From: Muribaculaceae bacterium
Lineage (GTDB): Bacteria; Bacteroidota; Bacteroidia; Bacteroidales; Muribaculaceae
Assembly (NCBI GenBank): GCA_017548365.1
Contig: JAFZAC010000004.1
Coordinates: forward strand, 1 to 63,833
DNA: 63,833 nt
Direction of reading: 5' to 3'
Part shown: piece after piece, positions 1-9,314 of the stretch
How positions within the stretch are numbered: the stretch's first letter is position 1
Layout: the number at the start of each line of letters is the position of its first letter
The notes under the pieces: generated by a model
Told to the model about the DNA's origin: nothing
What the model saw: only the letters and a program-made list of their open reading frames with translations
The model's database searches: none
Position numbers and translations under genes: made by a program

Positions 1-31
1 GGATATTCCTGAAAATGGTTTACCTTTGCAA

Positions 32-82
32 CCTGCTATGGGCTTCCTTTCGGCCTACGGCCTTAAGTCAACCCATAGCAGG
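32..82. repeat. Inverted repeat, 11-bp arms
   Basis: CCTGCTATGGG at 32-42 is repeated as its exact reverse complement at 72-82. The 29-nt loop contains a smaller GGCC-TAC-GGCC inverted repeat. No T-run follows, so it is not a classic intrinsic terminator. It lies upstream of leuS in a gene-free region; the gene it belongs to may lie outside the window. Confidence 0.6.
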
Positions 83-190
83 AATAAGAACGGGAGCAGT
101 CAACCCCTAACAGGGATAAGTTTAACCGAGTCAACTTTTATTAAGGAATAAGGACTGAACAAACAGTCAACCAAAATCAGGCAACCAAAG
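66..190. repeat. Degenerate ~32-bp direct repeats sharing AGTCAAC
   Basis: AGTCAAC recurs at 66, 98, 129 and 165. The first two copies extend to a similar 'caaccc.ta.cagg.ataag' pattern and the third keeps 'aaggaataag'. Spacing is 32, 31 and 36 bp. The whole of 1-403 is otherwise without a convincing gene, so this is intergenic repeat DNA of unknown origin. Confidence 0.45.
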
Positions 191-202
191 TGACATTTCA
201 CT

Positions 203-229
203 GTCCCAAGCGTCCCAAGCGTCCCAAGC
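203..229. repeat. 9-bp tandem repeat, three copies
   Basis: GTCCCAAGC occurs three times head to tail (203-211, 212-220, 221-229), followed by a degenerate fourth start (ATCCCTA). It lies between the upstream repeat field and the leuS promoter. Confidence 0.8.
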
Positions 230-346
230 ATCCCTATTAACCCCAGTGTACCATGCAGCCCAAAAAAATTCAAGGATGAGATTCGTACCAAAACACGAAA
301 AATCAAAAAACTGACAACTAATGGCTAAAAACTGAGAACTTATAAC

Positions 347-354
347 TATCTTTG
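347..354 (+). promoter_or_regulatory. leuS promoter -7 box
   Basis: TATCTTTG matches the Bacteroidetes -7 consensus TAnnTTTG. It sits 50 nt before the leuS ATG, giving a short leader. No clear TTTG -33 element is visible at the expected spacing. Confidence 0.6.
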
Positions 355-403
355 CACCTTGAAATAAAAAAAAAGATATAATTTATATAACTCAATAGGT
401 AAT

Positions 404-3175
404 ATGGAGTACAATTTTAACGAGATTGAGAAAAAGTGGCAACAGTATTGGAAGGACAACAAAACCTACAAGGTAGACATCGACGAGAGCAGGCCTAAGT
501 TCTATGTTCTCGATATGTTTCCCTATCCCAGCGGCGCTGGTCTGCACGTTGGTCACCCTCTGGGCTACATCGCCAGCGACATCTATGCTCGCTACAAGCG
601 CCAGAAAGGTTTTAACGTGCTGCACCCTATGGGCTATGACGCCTATGGCCTGCCAGCCGAGCAATATGCCATCCAAACTGGCCAGCATCCCGAAATCACC
701 ACAGTGAAGAACATCGCCCGCTACCGCGAGCAACTCGATAAAATAGGATTCTGCTATGATTGGGACCGCGAGGTAAGAACTTGCGAGCCAAAATATTATA
801 AATGGACACAATGGGCGTTCCTGCAGATGTTCAAAAGCTATTACAACACCGAGCTCGACAAAGCACGTCCCATTGAGGAACTGGTGGAATACTTTGAGAG
901 AAACGGCTATGATGGTTGCAACGCCCACACCAATGCCAAGGTAGAATTCACCGCCGACGAGTGGAACGCCATGAGCGACAAGGAGAAAAGCGAGATGCTT
1001 ATGAACTTCCGCATCGCCTATCGTGGCAACACGATGGTGAACTGGTGTCCTGCACTTGGCACAGTGCTTGCCAACGATGAGGTGAGCGAAGGCGTGTCGA
1101 TTCGTGGCGGATATCCCGTGGAGCAGAAGGTGATGAGCCAGTGGTGCCTGCGCGTGAGCGCCTATGCCGGCCGCTTGCTGCGTGATCTCGACACTATCGA
1201 GTGGAGCGAATCAATCAAGGAGACTCAGAAGAACTGGATTGGCTACAGCGAGGGTGCCGAGATGCTGTTCCCCATCGTGGGCAGCGATGAGCAGCTGCTC
1301 ATTTTCACCACCCGTGCCGATACTATCTTTGGTGTGACCTTCATGGTACTGGCTCCCGAGAGCGAGTATGTGGAGCAGGTGGTAACCGCCGAGCAGCGCG
1401 CAGCAGTCGATGCCTATCTCGATGAGGTAAAGCACAAGACCGAGCGCGAGCGCTTGATAGAGAAGAAAGTGAGCGGTGTGTTTAGCGGCAGCTATGCTAT
1501 CAACCCCGTTACCGGCAAGGAGATTCCCATCTACATCAGCGACTATGTGCTCGCTGGCTACGGCACCGGCGCCATTATGGCGGTGCCCGCCCACGACAGC
1601 CGCGACTATGCTTTTGCTAAGCATTTTGACCTGCCCATCATCCCATTGATTGAGGGCGCCGACATTAGCGAGGAGAGCTTTGATGCTAAGGATGGCATCA
1701 TGATGAACTCCAGCAACGAACGTCTGCAGCTCAACGGTCTCCAGGTGAAAGATGCCATAGCCAAGACCAAGGAATACATCGAAGAGGCGGGAATTGGCAA
1801 GGTGAAGGTGAACTACCGTCTGCGCGATGCTATCTTTAGCCGTCAGCGCTACTGGGGCGAGCCCTTCCCCATCTACTACGACGAGGACGGACAGCCACAG
1901 CCACTCGACGAGAGCGAGCTGCCACTGCAGTTGCCCGAGGTAGACAAGTTCCTTCCCACCGAGACTGGCGAGCCCCCACTGGGACGCGCTCAGAACTGGG
2001 TTGCCAGCAACGGCCGACCACTCGAATTGAACACCATGCCTGGCTTTGCAGGCTCAAGCGCCTACTATCTGCGCTATATGGATCCCCACAACGATGAGGC
2101 CCTCGTTAGCAAGGAAGCCGACGAATATTGGCGCCAGGTAGACCTCTATGTGGGCGGAACCGAGCATGCCACCGGTCATTTGATTTACAGCCGCTTCTGG
2201 AACAAATTCTTGTATGACTACGGCTATGTATGCGAGGCTGAGCCTTTCCGCAAACTCGTTAACCAAGGTATGATTCAGGGACGTTCCAACTTTGTATATC
2301 GCATCAAGGACACCAACAAATTTGTTTCGTTCAACCTCAAGAAAGACTACGACACCACTCCAATTCATGTTGACGTGAATATCGTGAGCAACGATGTGCT
2401 CGACATCGAGAAGTTCAAGGAGTGGAGGCCAGAGTTTGCCGATGCCGAGTTCATCCTCGAGAATGATAAATATGTTTGCGGCTGGGCGATTGAGAAGATG
2501 TCGAAATCTATGTTCAACGTTGTAAATCCCGATGATATCGTTGAGCGCTATGGCGCCGACACGCTGCGCCTGTATGAGATGTTCCTGGGTCCCGTTGAGG
2601 CTAGCAAGCCTTGGGACACCAACGGTATCGACGGCGTGAACCGCTTCCTCAAGCGTCTGTGGGGACTCTTCTTCAAGGGCGACGAGCTCCAACTCGTCGA
2701 CGAGAAGCCAAGCGCCGAAGCTCTGAAATCAATCCATAAACTCATCAAGAAAGTATCGCAAGATATCGAGCAGTTCTCTTACAACACCAGCGTAGCAGCA
2801 TTCATGATTTGCTCCAACGAGCTCAGCAGCATGAAGTGCCGCACCAAGAGCGTATATCGCGACTTCGTAGTACTGCTCTCGCCATTCGCACCCCATATCG
2901 CCGAAGAGTTGTGGCACGTGCTGGGCGAGGAAGGTACAGTGTGCGACGCTCAATGGCCAACTTGGAACGAGGAATACCTCAAGGAGAGCGTAGTGAAATA
3001 CACAGTTCTCTTCAACGGCAAGCCACGTTACAACATTGAGGTTCCAGCCGGTACTGCTGGAGACGAAGTTCAGGCTCAAGCCCTCGCTCACGAGGGTGCC
3101 GCACGTTGGCTCGACGGCAAGCAGCCCAAAAAGGTCATCGTCGTTCCCAACAAGATTGTCAACGTAGTAGTGTAA
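404..3175 (+). CDS. leuS: Leucyl-tRNA synthetase
   Basis: Class I aminoacyl-tRNA synthetase that charges tRNA-Leu in the cytoplasm. The 923-residue product starts [16 protein letters not shown], a typical bacterial LeuRS opening. The nucleotide-binding HIGH-type motif is HVGH at residues 48-51, and KMSKS is at 698-702. The CP1 editing domain lies roughly at residues 220-410 and contains a threonine-rich [13 protein letters not shown] stretch. A segment before KMSKS (about 620-690) is longer than in Escherichia coli LeuRS, as is common in Bacteroidetes (family knowledge). The ATG at 404 follows a TATCTTTG promoter box. rdgB begins 41 nt downstream on the same strand, so co-transcription is likely. 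Confidence 0.97.
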   Translation: MEYNFNEIEKKWQQYWKDNKTYKVDIDESRPKFYVLDMFPYPSGAGLHVGHPLGYIASDIYARYKRQKGFNVLHPMGYDAYGLPAEQYAIQTGQHPEITTVKNIARYREQLDKIGFCYDWDREVRTCEPKYYKWTQWAFLQMFKSYYNTELDKARPIEELVEYFERNGYDGCNAHTNAKVEFTADEWNAMSDKEKSEMLMNFRIAYRGNTMVNWCPALGTVLANDEVSEGVSIRGGYPVEQKVMSQWCLRVSAYAGRLLRDLDTIEWSESIKETQKNWIGYSEGAEMLFPIVGSDEQLLIFTTRADTIFGVTFMVLAPESEYVEQVVTAEQRAAVDAYLDEVKHKTERERLIEKKVSGVFSGSYAINPVTGKEIPIYISDYVLAGYGTGAIMAVPAHDSRDYAFAKHFDLPIIPLIEGADISEESFDAKDGIMMNSSNERLQLNGLQVKDAIAKTKEYIEEAGIGKVKVNYRLRDAIFSRQRYWGEPFPIYYDEDGQPQPLDESELPLQLPEVDKFLPTETGEPPLGRAQNWVASNGRPLELNTMPGFAGSSAYYLRYMDPHNDEALVSKEADEYWRQVDLYVGGTEHATGHLIYSRFWNKFLYDYGYVCEAEPFRKLVNQGMIQGRSNFVYRIKDTNKFVSFNLKKDYDTTPIHVDVNIVSNDVLDIEKFKEWRPEFADAEFILENDKYVCGWAIEKMSKSMFNVVNPDDIVERYGADTLRLYEMFLGPVEASKPWDTNGIDGVNRFLKRLWGLFFKGDELQLVDEKPSAEALKSIHKLIKKVSQDIEQFSYNTSVAAFMICSNELSSMKCRTKSVYRDFVVLLSPFAPHIAEELWHVLGEEGTVCDAQWPTWNEEYLKESVVKYTVLFNGKPRYNIEVPAGTAGDEVQAQALAHEGAARWLDGKQPKKVIVVPNKIVNVVV

Positions 3176-3216
3176 TTTTCGTTTATCATTTAAGAGTAGC
3201 TCGTCAACTATAGAAA

Positions 3217-3801
3217 ATGAAAGACATCGTTTTTGCGACCAACAATGAGCACAAGCTCAGTGAATTGCGCCAGATTATGGCTGGAAAATACAATGTATTG
3301 AGCCTTGCCGACATAGGATGTCACGATGACATCCCCGAGACTGAGCCAACTATCGAGGGCAACGCCATGATTAAGGCAAAGTGGGTGAAAGAGCACTACG
3401 GCTACGACTGCTTCAGCGATGACACAGGGCTTGAGATTGATGCCTTGGGGGGCGAACCGGGCGTTCACTCGGCGCGTTACGGCGGTGTGGCTCACGACAG
3501 CGAGCGCAACATCGACAAGGTGTTGCGTCTGCTCGACGGAGTGTCAATGGAGGAGCGCACGGCACGTTTCCGCACAGCAATTGTACTAATTATGGGTGGA
3601 GAAATTCACACTTTCGAGGGCAAAGTGGAGGGACACATCCTCACCGAGCGCCACGGTGTCAGTGGCTTTGGCTATGACCCCATTTTCAAGCCCGATGAGG
3701 CCGACTGCGCCTTTGGCGAAATGAGCGCCGAGGACAAGAACCGCATCAGCCACCGCGGTCGTGCGGTGGCAAAATTGACCGAATTTCTCGCTCAACGATG
3801 A
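3217..3801 (+). CDS. rdgB: dITP/XTP pyrophosphatase (RdgB/HAM1 family)
   Basis: Hydrolyses non-canonical purine nucleoside triphosphates (dITP, XTP) to monophosphates and pyrophosphate, cleaning the nucleotide pool. The 194-residue length is normal for the family. The N-terminal FATNNEHKL (residues 6-14) matches the nucleotide-binding T/SxNxxK start. SDDTGLEIDAL (67-77) holds the catalytic acidic pair, and SGFGYDPIF lies in the C-terminal half. Its stop overlaps the start of the next gene by 4 nt (ATGA), indicating translational coupling with the SDR gene. It probably belongs to a leuS-rdgB-SDR transcript. Confidence 0.95.
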   Translation: MKDIVFATNNEHKLSELRQIMAGKYNVLSLADIGCHDDIPETEPTIEGNAMIKAKWVKEHYGYDCFSDDTGLEIDALGGEPGVHSARYGGVAHDSERNIDKVLRLLDGVSMEERTARFRTAIVLIMGGEIHTFEGKVEGHILTERHGVSGFGYDPIFKPDEADCAFGEMSAEDKNRISHRGRAVAKLTEFLAQR

Positions 3802-4523
3802 GAAAAGGAATTGTTATAGGAGCCTCCTCGGGACTTGGTAAGGAAGTAGCAAAATTGCTGATTGCCGATGGTTACAAGCTAGGCATTGCAGCTCGGCGCA
3901 CCGAGCCTCTTGAGGACCTTAAAGCTTTGACTCCAGATAAGGTAGAGGTGCAGGCCATCGATGTGACGAGCGATGACGCTCCCCATGCGCTGGAACAGCT
4001 CATTGAGAAGGTGGGTGGCATGGATTTGTTTTTCTATGCCGCCGGTGTGGGCAGCCAGAATATGGAACTTGAGCCCGAGATTGAGCTAAATACCGTGAAC
4101 ACCAATGGCATGGGATTTACCCGCATGATAGGTGCTGCCTATCGATATATGGCTGAGCATGGTGGTGGACACATCGCAGCCATAAGCAGCATCGCGGGCA
4201 CCAAAGGTTTGGGTGCTGCACCTTCCTACTCAGCGACCAAAGCCATGCAGAACACCTATATCCAAGCTCTTGAGCAACAAGCTAACATGCGGGGGCTCAA
4301 CATCACGTTCACCGACTTGCGTCCAGGTTTTGTCGCCACGCCATTGCTAGGCGACAATCCGCAATATCCCATGCTCCTTAAACCCGAGAAGGTCGCCAGT
4401 GAGATGGTGCGAGCCATAAAGAACCGCCGTCATGCATGGGTAATCGACTGGCGCTGGCGCATAGCTACCGCCCTGTGGCGCCGCATTCCCCGCCCTCTGT
4501 GGCGAAAGCTGAAAATCCGTTGA
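3798..4523 (+). CDS. Short-chain dehydrogenase/reductase
   Basis: NAD(P)-dependent oxidoreductase of the classical SDR family; the substrate cannot be read from sequence. The Rossmann nucleotide-binding motif GASSGLG is at residues 8-14, the NNAG-equivalent is AAG (81-83), serines at 130-131 are candidate catalytic Ser, and the catalytic YxxxK is Y144-S-A-T-K148. Length 241 is normal. The C-terminus is unusually basic and tryptophan-rich, with WRWR and ALWRR in the last ~30 residues, which could lie on the membrane surface (inference). It overlaps rdgB by 4 nt. The following recF has its own promoter, so this is probably the last gene of the leuS transcript. Confidence 0.88.
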   Translation: MRKGIVIGASSGLGKEVAKLLIADGYKLGIAARRTEPLEDLKALTPDKVEVQAIDVTSDDAPHALEQLIEKVGGMDLFFYAAGVGSQNMELEPEIELNTVNTNGMGFTRMIGAAYRYMAEHGGGHIAAISSIAGTKGLGAAPSYSATKAMQNTYIQALEQQANMRGLNITFTDLRPGFVATPLLGDNPQYPMLLKPEKVASEMVRAIKNRRHAWVIDWRWRIATALWRRIPRPLWRKLKIR

Positions 4524-4586
4524 TAGCTTCGGGTGCTGTTGCCGCGCATTTGGTGAAAAAAATTTCGAAAAGTAGAAAGATTTTAC

Positions 4587-4594
4587 TACCTTTG
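4587..4594 (+). promoter_or_regulatory. recF promoter -7 box
   Basis: TACCTTTG matches TAnnTTTG and ends only 7 nt before the recF ATG at 4602. With a start site ~7 nt downstream of the box, the mRNA would be leaderless or nearly so. Confidence 0.55.
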
Positions 4595-4601
4595 CGGTGA
4601 C

Positions 4602-5726
4602 ATGATACTGGAGCAGCTTTCCATATTGAACTACAAGAATATTGCCGAGGCGCAGCTGAGGTTCTCTCCAAACGTAAATTGCCTGATAGGAAACAACGGA
4701 ATGGGGAAGACCAACGTGCTCGATGCCATCTACTACTTAAGTTATTGCAAGAGCTTCACTAGCAGCAATGAGCACAGCGCAGCAATCAATCATGACGCCA
4801 ATTTCCTTATGCTTCAAGGGCGATACAGCCGTAAAGGAGCGCCCGAGGAAATCGCTTTGAGCGTGCAGCGTGGAAAGCGCAAGACGGTGAAGCGCAACGG
4901 CAAGGACTACAAGCGGCTGAGCGAGCATATCGGTCTGCTGCCGCTTGTAATGATTTCGCCGCTGGACTGGGACTTGATTCGTGGGGGCAGCGATGAACGC
5001 CGTAGGCTTATGGACCAGATTATCTCTCAGGGCAACCGTCAGTATCTCGATGCGCTGATTCGCTACAACAAGGCTTTGGAACAGCGCAATTCAATGATAA
5101 AGAACGACTATCGTGACCCATTGCTCTATGAGACTGTGGAACAGGCTATGGCGAGTACTGCCACAGTACTGTATAACACACGCAAGCAATGGCTCGAAGT
5201 GTTCTCTCCCATCTTCATGCGATACTATCAGGCGATTGCGGGTGATGCCGAGAAAGTGCGTCTGAGCTACAAGAGCCACTTGAGCGAACTGTCGATGCAG
5301 CAGGTATTTAACGCTAATCGCGACCGCGACCACATTATGGGCTATACCACTCGCGGTGTGCACCGTGACGACATCGACCTGTGGCTCGGTGACCACCCAA
5401 TGCGCAAAACTGGGTCTCAAGGCCAGTGCAAAACCTACACCATCGCCCTGCGCATGGCACAGTTTGAATTCTTGAAGCAATATACCGGAACTACGCCCAT
5501 CCTGCTGCTCGACGATATTTTCGACAAACTCGACGAACAGCGCGTGGTAAGTATCATCAACGTAGTGAGCAGCAACCGTGACTTCGGGCAGATTTTTATC
5601 ACCGACACCAACCGCACCCATCTCGACGAGATAATCTCTATGATGAGTGGTGACTATGCCATGTTTGTCGTGGAGAACGGAAATATCACCCCCATAGCCA
5701 GTCGCCAGGAGGAGGCCAAGCAATGA
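4602..5726 (+). CDS. recF: DNA replication/repair protein RecF
   Basis: ABC/SMC-like ATPase that loads RecA at single-strand gaps during recombinational repair. The product has 374 residues, normal for RecF. Walker A is GNNGMGKTN at 30-38. The ABC signature-like GSQGQCKT lies near 270 and Walker B ILLLDDIFDKLDEQR near 300. The gene starts right after a TACCTTTG box, so it may be translated from a very short leader. Its stop overlaps the next ORF (DUF721) by 4 nt. This recF-DUF721 arrangement recalls the recF/dnaN region of many bacteria, but dnaA, dnaN and gyrB are not adjacent here. Confidence 0.96.
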   Translation: MILEQLSILNYKNIAEAQLRFSPNVNCLIGNNGMGKTNVLDAIYYLSYCKSFTSSNEHSAAINHDANFLMLQGRYSRKGAPEEIALSVQRGKRKTVKRNGKDYKRLSEHIGLLPLVMISPLDWDLIRGGSDERRRLMDQIISQGNRQYLDALIRYNKALEQRNSMIKNDYRDPLLYETVEQAMASTATVLYNTRKQWLEVFSPIFMRYYQAIAGDAEKVRLSYKSHLSELSMQQVFNANRDRDHIMGYTTRGVHRDDIDLWLGDHPMRKTGSQGQCKTYTIALRMAQFEFLKQYTGTTPILLLDDIFDKLDEQRVVSIINVVSSNRDFGQIFITDTNRTHLDEIISMMSGDYAMFVVENGNITPIASRQEEAKQ

Positions 5727-6013
5727 AACGCACCGAGGCAAAATCGATAGCCGAGATTATTGGCGACTTTATGCAGCAAGAGGATATCGAGGCCACCATG
5801 CTTGAGCATAAAGCGCTGCACTTGTGGCAGGAAGTGGTGGGACCCGGAGTGAACCGCATGACAAGCGAGCGATATGTTGAAAACGGAGTGATAACCGTCA
5901 AAATCGACTCCGCAGCCCTGCGCAACGATCTCATGCTATCCCGCTCAAGCATCATCGCCCAGCTCAACAAGCTCGTGGGAAAAGACGTAATCCGCGAGAT
6001 AGTTTTCAGGTGA
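5723..6013 (+). CDS. DUF721 (DciA-like) protein
   Basis: A small 96-residue protein with the DUF721 pattern: an N-terminal helix (AKSIAEIIGDFMQQEDI), then ALHLWQEVVGPGVNRMT, then a beta-strand VITVKIDSAALRNDL and a C-terminal helix. Longer DUF721 members such as DciA help load the replicative helicase. Whether this short Bacteroidetes form does so is inference. It overlaps recF by 4 nt and is followed at once by a strong terminator, so recF-DUF721 is a two-gene operon. Confidence 0.8.
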   Translation: MKRTEAKSIAEIIGDFMQQEDIEATMLEHKALHLWQEVVGPGVNRMTSERYVENGVITVKIDSAALRNDLMLSRSSIIAQLNKLVGKDVIREIVFR

Positions 6014-6025
6014 TTGCGGAGAGAA

Positions 6026-6062
6026 AAAAATAGACGATGTCATTCCGACATCGTCTATTTTT
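6026..6062. terminator. Bidirectional intrinsic terminator
   Basis: A perfect 16-bp stem (6026-6041 with 6047-6062), core TAGACGATGTC, with a 5-nt loop. A-run and T-run flanks make it work in both directions. It separates the + strand DUF721 gene from the convergent minus-strand gene ending at 6077. Confidence 0.92.
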
Positions 6063-6076
6063 GTTTTGAAATTGAT

Positions 6077-7423
6077 TTAATAAGCCAATATCATTCTGTT
6101 TAGATTAATTTGTCTCAAATTGTCGGTTACACACTTTAATGCACTATAAGGTGTGTGCTTGTCGGTATGTATCAGCAGTAATTGACTATTCCGCCACAAT
6201 GCATACTCTTCCAGTTTCCCACCCATGATTATAGTTTCTTCTATTTTTCGAACTGACTTTTGAAAGTCATTAGACTCGGATACGTCATTGTCGCATAATT
6301 CAAACCATTCAGTTTTAGCTACATTGTTTCCAAACCTTTTAATCAGCTGTTTAAAAGACTGACTTGCAAGCAAACGATTGATTCTTCTTTTTCGGTTCTT
6401 TTCAACATATTCTGATTTCAGATCATTTTTAAACAAGTCTTCATAGAGTGTCAAAGCTACTGAAGCTCCGTCTTTTATTTTCTTGCTGGGTGCGACTTCT
6501 ATTGACAAAACAGGGCTATATAAAGGATCATTGATAAATCTCATAGAATCTGAGTTAGGATTGATGAAAGCATTTGTGATGTCTTCGTATCCTTTGGGAA
6601 CATCAAGCGTAAAATCAAAATTTTGTGGATAGTCTAAGTTTCCATAAGTATAGAAATTCACATCGTTGGGCATATCTTTACCTGGGTACAACGAGTTGAA
6701 GACCATCACCGAGTCGGTGTGGGTTATGTCCTCTATCTGAAATGAAGTGATATAACACTTCTCCATAATAGTGAATGCGTCTATCACATCACCGGTTTCG
6801 GCATTGCCCATTGGTTTGATGATAACTATAGGACGATTGGCAGACAAATCTTCAGCTTGACGATTTATAGCTTCTCTAATTAAACTATTATAGACTTCTT
6901 CCGTTATCTTACCTTTACTCCATTTTTCTTTGATTGTTTCGATTTCTGCCAATAGTTGTTCATTCTTTGATGCAAACAAGCGTACCAGTTGTTTTCTCCA
7001 CTGTGCAAGCCCAGCCTCATCGGCAGGAAAGGAAAGTCTTTTTACTTTGTTGACACCTTGAACACAACGACCGTTATTTGTGAGCTCGTTTTCATAACTA
7101 TCATAGAAGTAGATGTACTTTCTCATGGGAGTCCCGTCGGTTCCACGTTCAGTATCTAACAATAATGTGGTAGCATTTTTAGCTAAAATTGTAATGTAAT
7201 TTTCTTCTAAGTTCTCACTTTCTATGTTCAAATCTTCTATATAGTTTTCATCATATGTTTCTTCTGTAGTTTTTCCTATTTCTTTAACTTGATCTCCTAG
7301 TCTATATTTCATAGTAGGAAAAAGAACATTAACAGCATTAGTCACCTTATTATTTTGCCTAGAATTGGCTGTAAATCCCAATAGTGAAATCAAAGCAAAT
7401 ATTAATAACAGTCGTAGTTTCAT
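6077..7423 (-). CDS. Exported protein of unknown function with ExbD-like C-terminus
   Basis: 448 residues starting with a clear signal peptide (MKLRLLLIFALISLLGFTANS). The middle is charged and contains a helix-rich segment around 150-195. I do not recognise a named family for most of it. The last ~40 residues (NSQLLLIHTDKHTPYSALK... to the end) resemble the periplasmic domain of ExbD/TolR proteins, which carry an 'aD..tpY..l' pattern (inference from pattern only). No ExbB/ExbD operon is adjacent. The gene stands alone between two terminators, convergent with recF-DUF721 and divergent from the thioesterase gene. The DNA is visibly AT-richer than the neighbouring recF and leuS genes, which could mean later acquisition. 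Confidence 0.75.
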   Translation of the reverse strand: MKLRLLLIFALISLLGFTANSRQNNKVTNAVNVLFPTMKYRLGDQVKEIGKTTEETYDENYIEDLNIESENLEENYITILAKNATTLLLDTERGTDGTPMRKYIYFYDSYENELTNNGRCVQGVNKVKRLSFPADEAGLAQWRKQLVRLFASKNEQLLAEIETIKEKWSKGKITEEVYNSLIREAINRQAEDLSANRPIVIIKPMGNAETGDVIDAFTIMEKCYITSFQIEDITHTDSVMVFNSLYPGKDMPNDVNFYTYGNLDYPQNFDFTLDVPKGYEDITNAFINPNSDSMRFINDPLYSPVLSIEVAPSKKIKDGASVALTLYEDLFKNDLKSEYVEKNRKRRINRLLASQSFKQLIKRFGNNVAKTEWFELCDNDVSESNDFQKSVRKIEETIIMGGKLEEYALWRNSQLLLIHTDKHTPYSALKCVTDNLRQINLNRMILAY

Positions 7424-7516
7424 AATTATTGAGTTTATGTAAGGTTAATAATAATCAGCAAGAACTGAAATGGATTTGCAAATATACATTTTTTTCTGAT
7501 ACAAAATAACTAAAAA

Positions 7517-7548
7517 TTTGCAGTTTTGATCTATAGCTTTTATCTTTG
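7517..7548 (+). promoter_or_regulatory. Thioesterase promoter (-33 and -7 boxes)
   Basis: TTTG at 7517-7520 and TATCTTTG at 7541-7548 are separated by 20 nt, the full Bacteroidetes consensus. The predicted start site (~7555) is after the ATG at 7551 and before the ATG at 7582, which supports 7582 as the gene start. Confidence 0.8.
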
Positions 7549-7581
7549 TCATGAAAAATATAGATAAACACCAAAAATAAT

Positions 7582-8016
7582 ATGGACTTCAACATAACAA
7601 CCCCTTTTCACCACTCGGTGCCGGTACAGCTGCGATTCAGCGACCTCGACACGTTGGGACATGTGAACAACTCGGTCTATCTCAACCTTTTCGACCTGGG
7701 CAAAAGCGACTATTTCCAGCAGGCTGCTGGCGAGCGACAGGACTGGAATAACGTTAACGTGGTGATTGCCAACATCAATATCAACTTCTTGCACGAGACG
7801 CTCTTTGACGAGCCTCTTGTGGTGCTCACACAGGTGGATCACGTGGGCAACAAGAGCTTTACTGTGCTGCAGGCACTGCAAAACTCCGCTACTGGCGAAA
7901 TCAAGTGCTTCTGCTCGCAAATCATGGTCTATCTCGACCCCGAGACTCGCCTTCCCGCCCCTCTGCCACAGCACTGGCGTGACTGCTTCGCCACATTTGA
8001 GAGAAGGGAAATGTAG
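7582..8016 (+). CDS. Acyl-CoA thioesterase, hot-dog fold (4HBT/YbgC-like)
   Basis: Predicted cytoplasmic thioester hydrolase of the 4-hydroxybenzoyl-CoA thioesterase superfamily. The 144-residue single hot-dog domain carries the active-site stretch RFSDLDTLGHVNNSVYLN (about 18-35), with the usual D..GHvNN pattern. The substrate acyl chain cannot be told from sequence. A strong consensus promoter lies directly upstream, and the gene ends before a bidirectional terminator shared with the convergent GH3 operon. It appears to be a one-gene transcript. Confidence 0.88.
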   Translation: MDFNITTPFHHSVPVQLRFSDLDTLGHVNNSVYLNLFDLGKSDYFQQAAGERQDWNNVNVVIANININFLHETLFDEPLVVLTQVDHVGNKSFTVLQALQNSATGEIKCFCSQIMVYLDPETRLPAPLPQHWRDCFATFERREM

Positions 8017-8120
8017 GCTTTTCTCAGACGAATGAACTAAATGTCAGTTTGGATGTCCTCCCCCGCAAGGTGACCGACTTCATTAAAGCCAAATCACAAA
8101 AAACATATAGGAAAAATAAA

Positions 8121-8157
8121 AAGTGGGTTCTATTTAAAATAGTTCCCACTTATTTTT
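8121..8157. terminator. Bidirectional intrinsic terminator
   Basis: AAGTGGG (8121-8127) pairs with CCCACTT (8145-8151). A second inner stem CTATTT/AAATAG (8130-8135, 8137-8142) extends it. A-rich and T-rich flanks lie on either side. It lies between the convergent thioesterase and GH3 genes. Confidence 0.85.
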
Positions 8158-8170
8158 TATTGTTTAGCCT

Positions 8171-9301
8171 TTATCTTTTCAGCTTTGCTTTGAGGCGGAG
8201 GATGCGCTCACTCGATTCATGGATGCGCTGGTAGGGGACTTTGCCGGTCTTGACTAGGTCGACAATGATGTCCACGAGTTTGAAAGGACGGTTAGGTTCA
8301 AACCCAGTGTCGATATTGTTGCCCACGAGCAGAATGTCGGCACCTGCGTTGATGGCAAGTGCGAGGGCGTCGGGGATTGAATATTGGCTTAGGATTCCCT
8401 CCATGTACATATCGTCGGTTACAACCACTCCATCATAGTGAAGATTGTCGCGGAGCAGTTCGGTTACGATTTTGTGCGACAATGTAGCGGGATAGTCTTT
8501 GTCAAGCTTTCGGTTGTAGATGTGAGCAGTCATCACCACGTCAACCTTGCGCTGTTTAATAAGGTTGGTGAAAGGCTCTAGCTCATAGGCATTCCATGTG
8601 TCGGTAACGTCTACCATGCCCAGGTGCGAGTCGCCGAGTGCGCTTCCGTGACCAGGGAAGTGCTTCACAGCACAGAGCACACCATGTTTGTAGTGAGCAT
8701 CGATAAACCATCCGGCATTGCGTGTGATGACATCAACATTGGTAGAGAAGCAGCGCTTGAAATGGCCCAAGTGCGGACCGTCCTCCCGGTGGATGTCGAG
8801 AACTGGTGCCAAGTTCAAATTCACGCCACACTCCTTAAGCTCTTGCGCAATGCGCATTCCATAGTAAAGTGTGGTGTCACAGTTGTCCTGAGTGCCCAGA
8901 TACAAAGCGTTTACAGTAGGCTTGAACCCATATCTGGTCTTCAGTCGGCACACCATGCCGCCTTCCTGGTCGGCAGCAATGATTAATGGTTCGTCGGCAT
9001 AGCTTTGCAAGTCGCTTGTGAGTTTGATGAGCTGCCGTTTGGAAGTGATATTGCGTGTGCCCGCCTTTTTCGACTCACTAGTGAGATCCACGTCAAATAG
9101 CACTATGCTTCCCACATGGAGGTCACGCACATAGCGTGCAGCATCGCTGTTGTCGTCAATCTTGTCGCCACGGAAGCCCACCATCAACATGCGAGCAGCC
9201 TCGCGTCTCAAAATAGAATCGCAAGGCAGCGCCAACTCTTGTGCCATTAACGGAAAAAATGCCAGCACAGCAAGTGCTGACATAATGAGTTTTTTATTCA
9301 T
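8171..9301 (-). CDS. Exported glycoside hydrolase family 3, beta-N-acetylhexosaminidase-type
   Basis: Predicted periplasmic or surface GH3 enzyme acting on terminal beta-linked N-acetylglucosamine, for example in peptidoglycan or glycan recycling. A signal peptide (MNKKLIMSALAVLAFFPLMA) is followed by the family landmarks: DQEGG at 111-115, KHFPGHG at 213-219 with D224-S-H226 (the Asp-His general acid/base pair of the NagZ group), and TDDMYM at 295-300, which contains the nucleophile aspartate. Length 376 fits a single-domain NagZ-like enzyme. It is the last gene of a minus-strand operon after the two beta-flower repeat genes, starting 13 nt after the one at 9315-9737. A shared role on cell-surface glycans is a guess from that arrangement. 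Confidence 0.88.
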   Translation of the reverse strand: MNKKLIMSALAVLAFFPLMAQELALPCDSILRREAARMLMVGFRGDKIDDNSDAARYVRDLHVGSIVLFDVDLTSESKKAGTRNITSKRQLIKLTSDLQSYADEPLIIAADQEGGMVCRLKTRYGFKPTVNALYLGTQDNCDTTLYYGMRIAQELKECGVNLNLAPVLDIHREDGPHLGHFKRCFSTNVDVITRNAGWFIDAHYKHGVLCAVKHFPGHGSALGDSHLGMVDVTDTWNAYELEPFTNLIKQRKVDVVMTAHIYNRKLDKDYPATLSHKIVTELLRDNLHYDGVVVTDDMYMEGILSQYSIPDALALAINAGADILLVGNNIDTGFEPNRPFKLVDIIVDLVKTGKVPYQRIHESSERILRLKAKLKR

Positions 9302-9314
9302 AGTTATAATTCAT

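Noticed and set aside
100..306. Minus-strand ORF of 68 codons upstream of leuS
   Set aside because: It is made of the repeat field (GTLGTLGTL from the 9-bp repeat) and has no promoter or plausible protein features.
2054..2692. 212-codon minus-strand ORF opposite leuS
   Set aside because: Antisense shadow of a well-supported LeuRS gene, as are the other long ORFs opposite glnA, recF and dnaX.
7551..7580. Nine-codon upstream ORF before the thioesterase
   Set aside because: Its ATG lies before the predicted transcription start of the consensus promoter, so it is not in the mRNA.
8049..8234. + strand ORF of 61 codons after the thioesterase
   Set aside because: It runs through the bidirectional terminator and overlaps the 3' end of the GH3 gene antisense.
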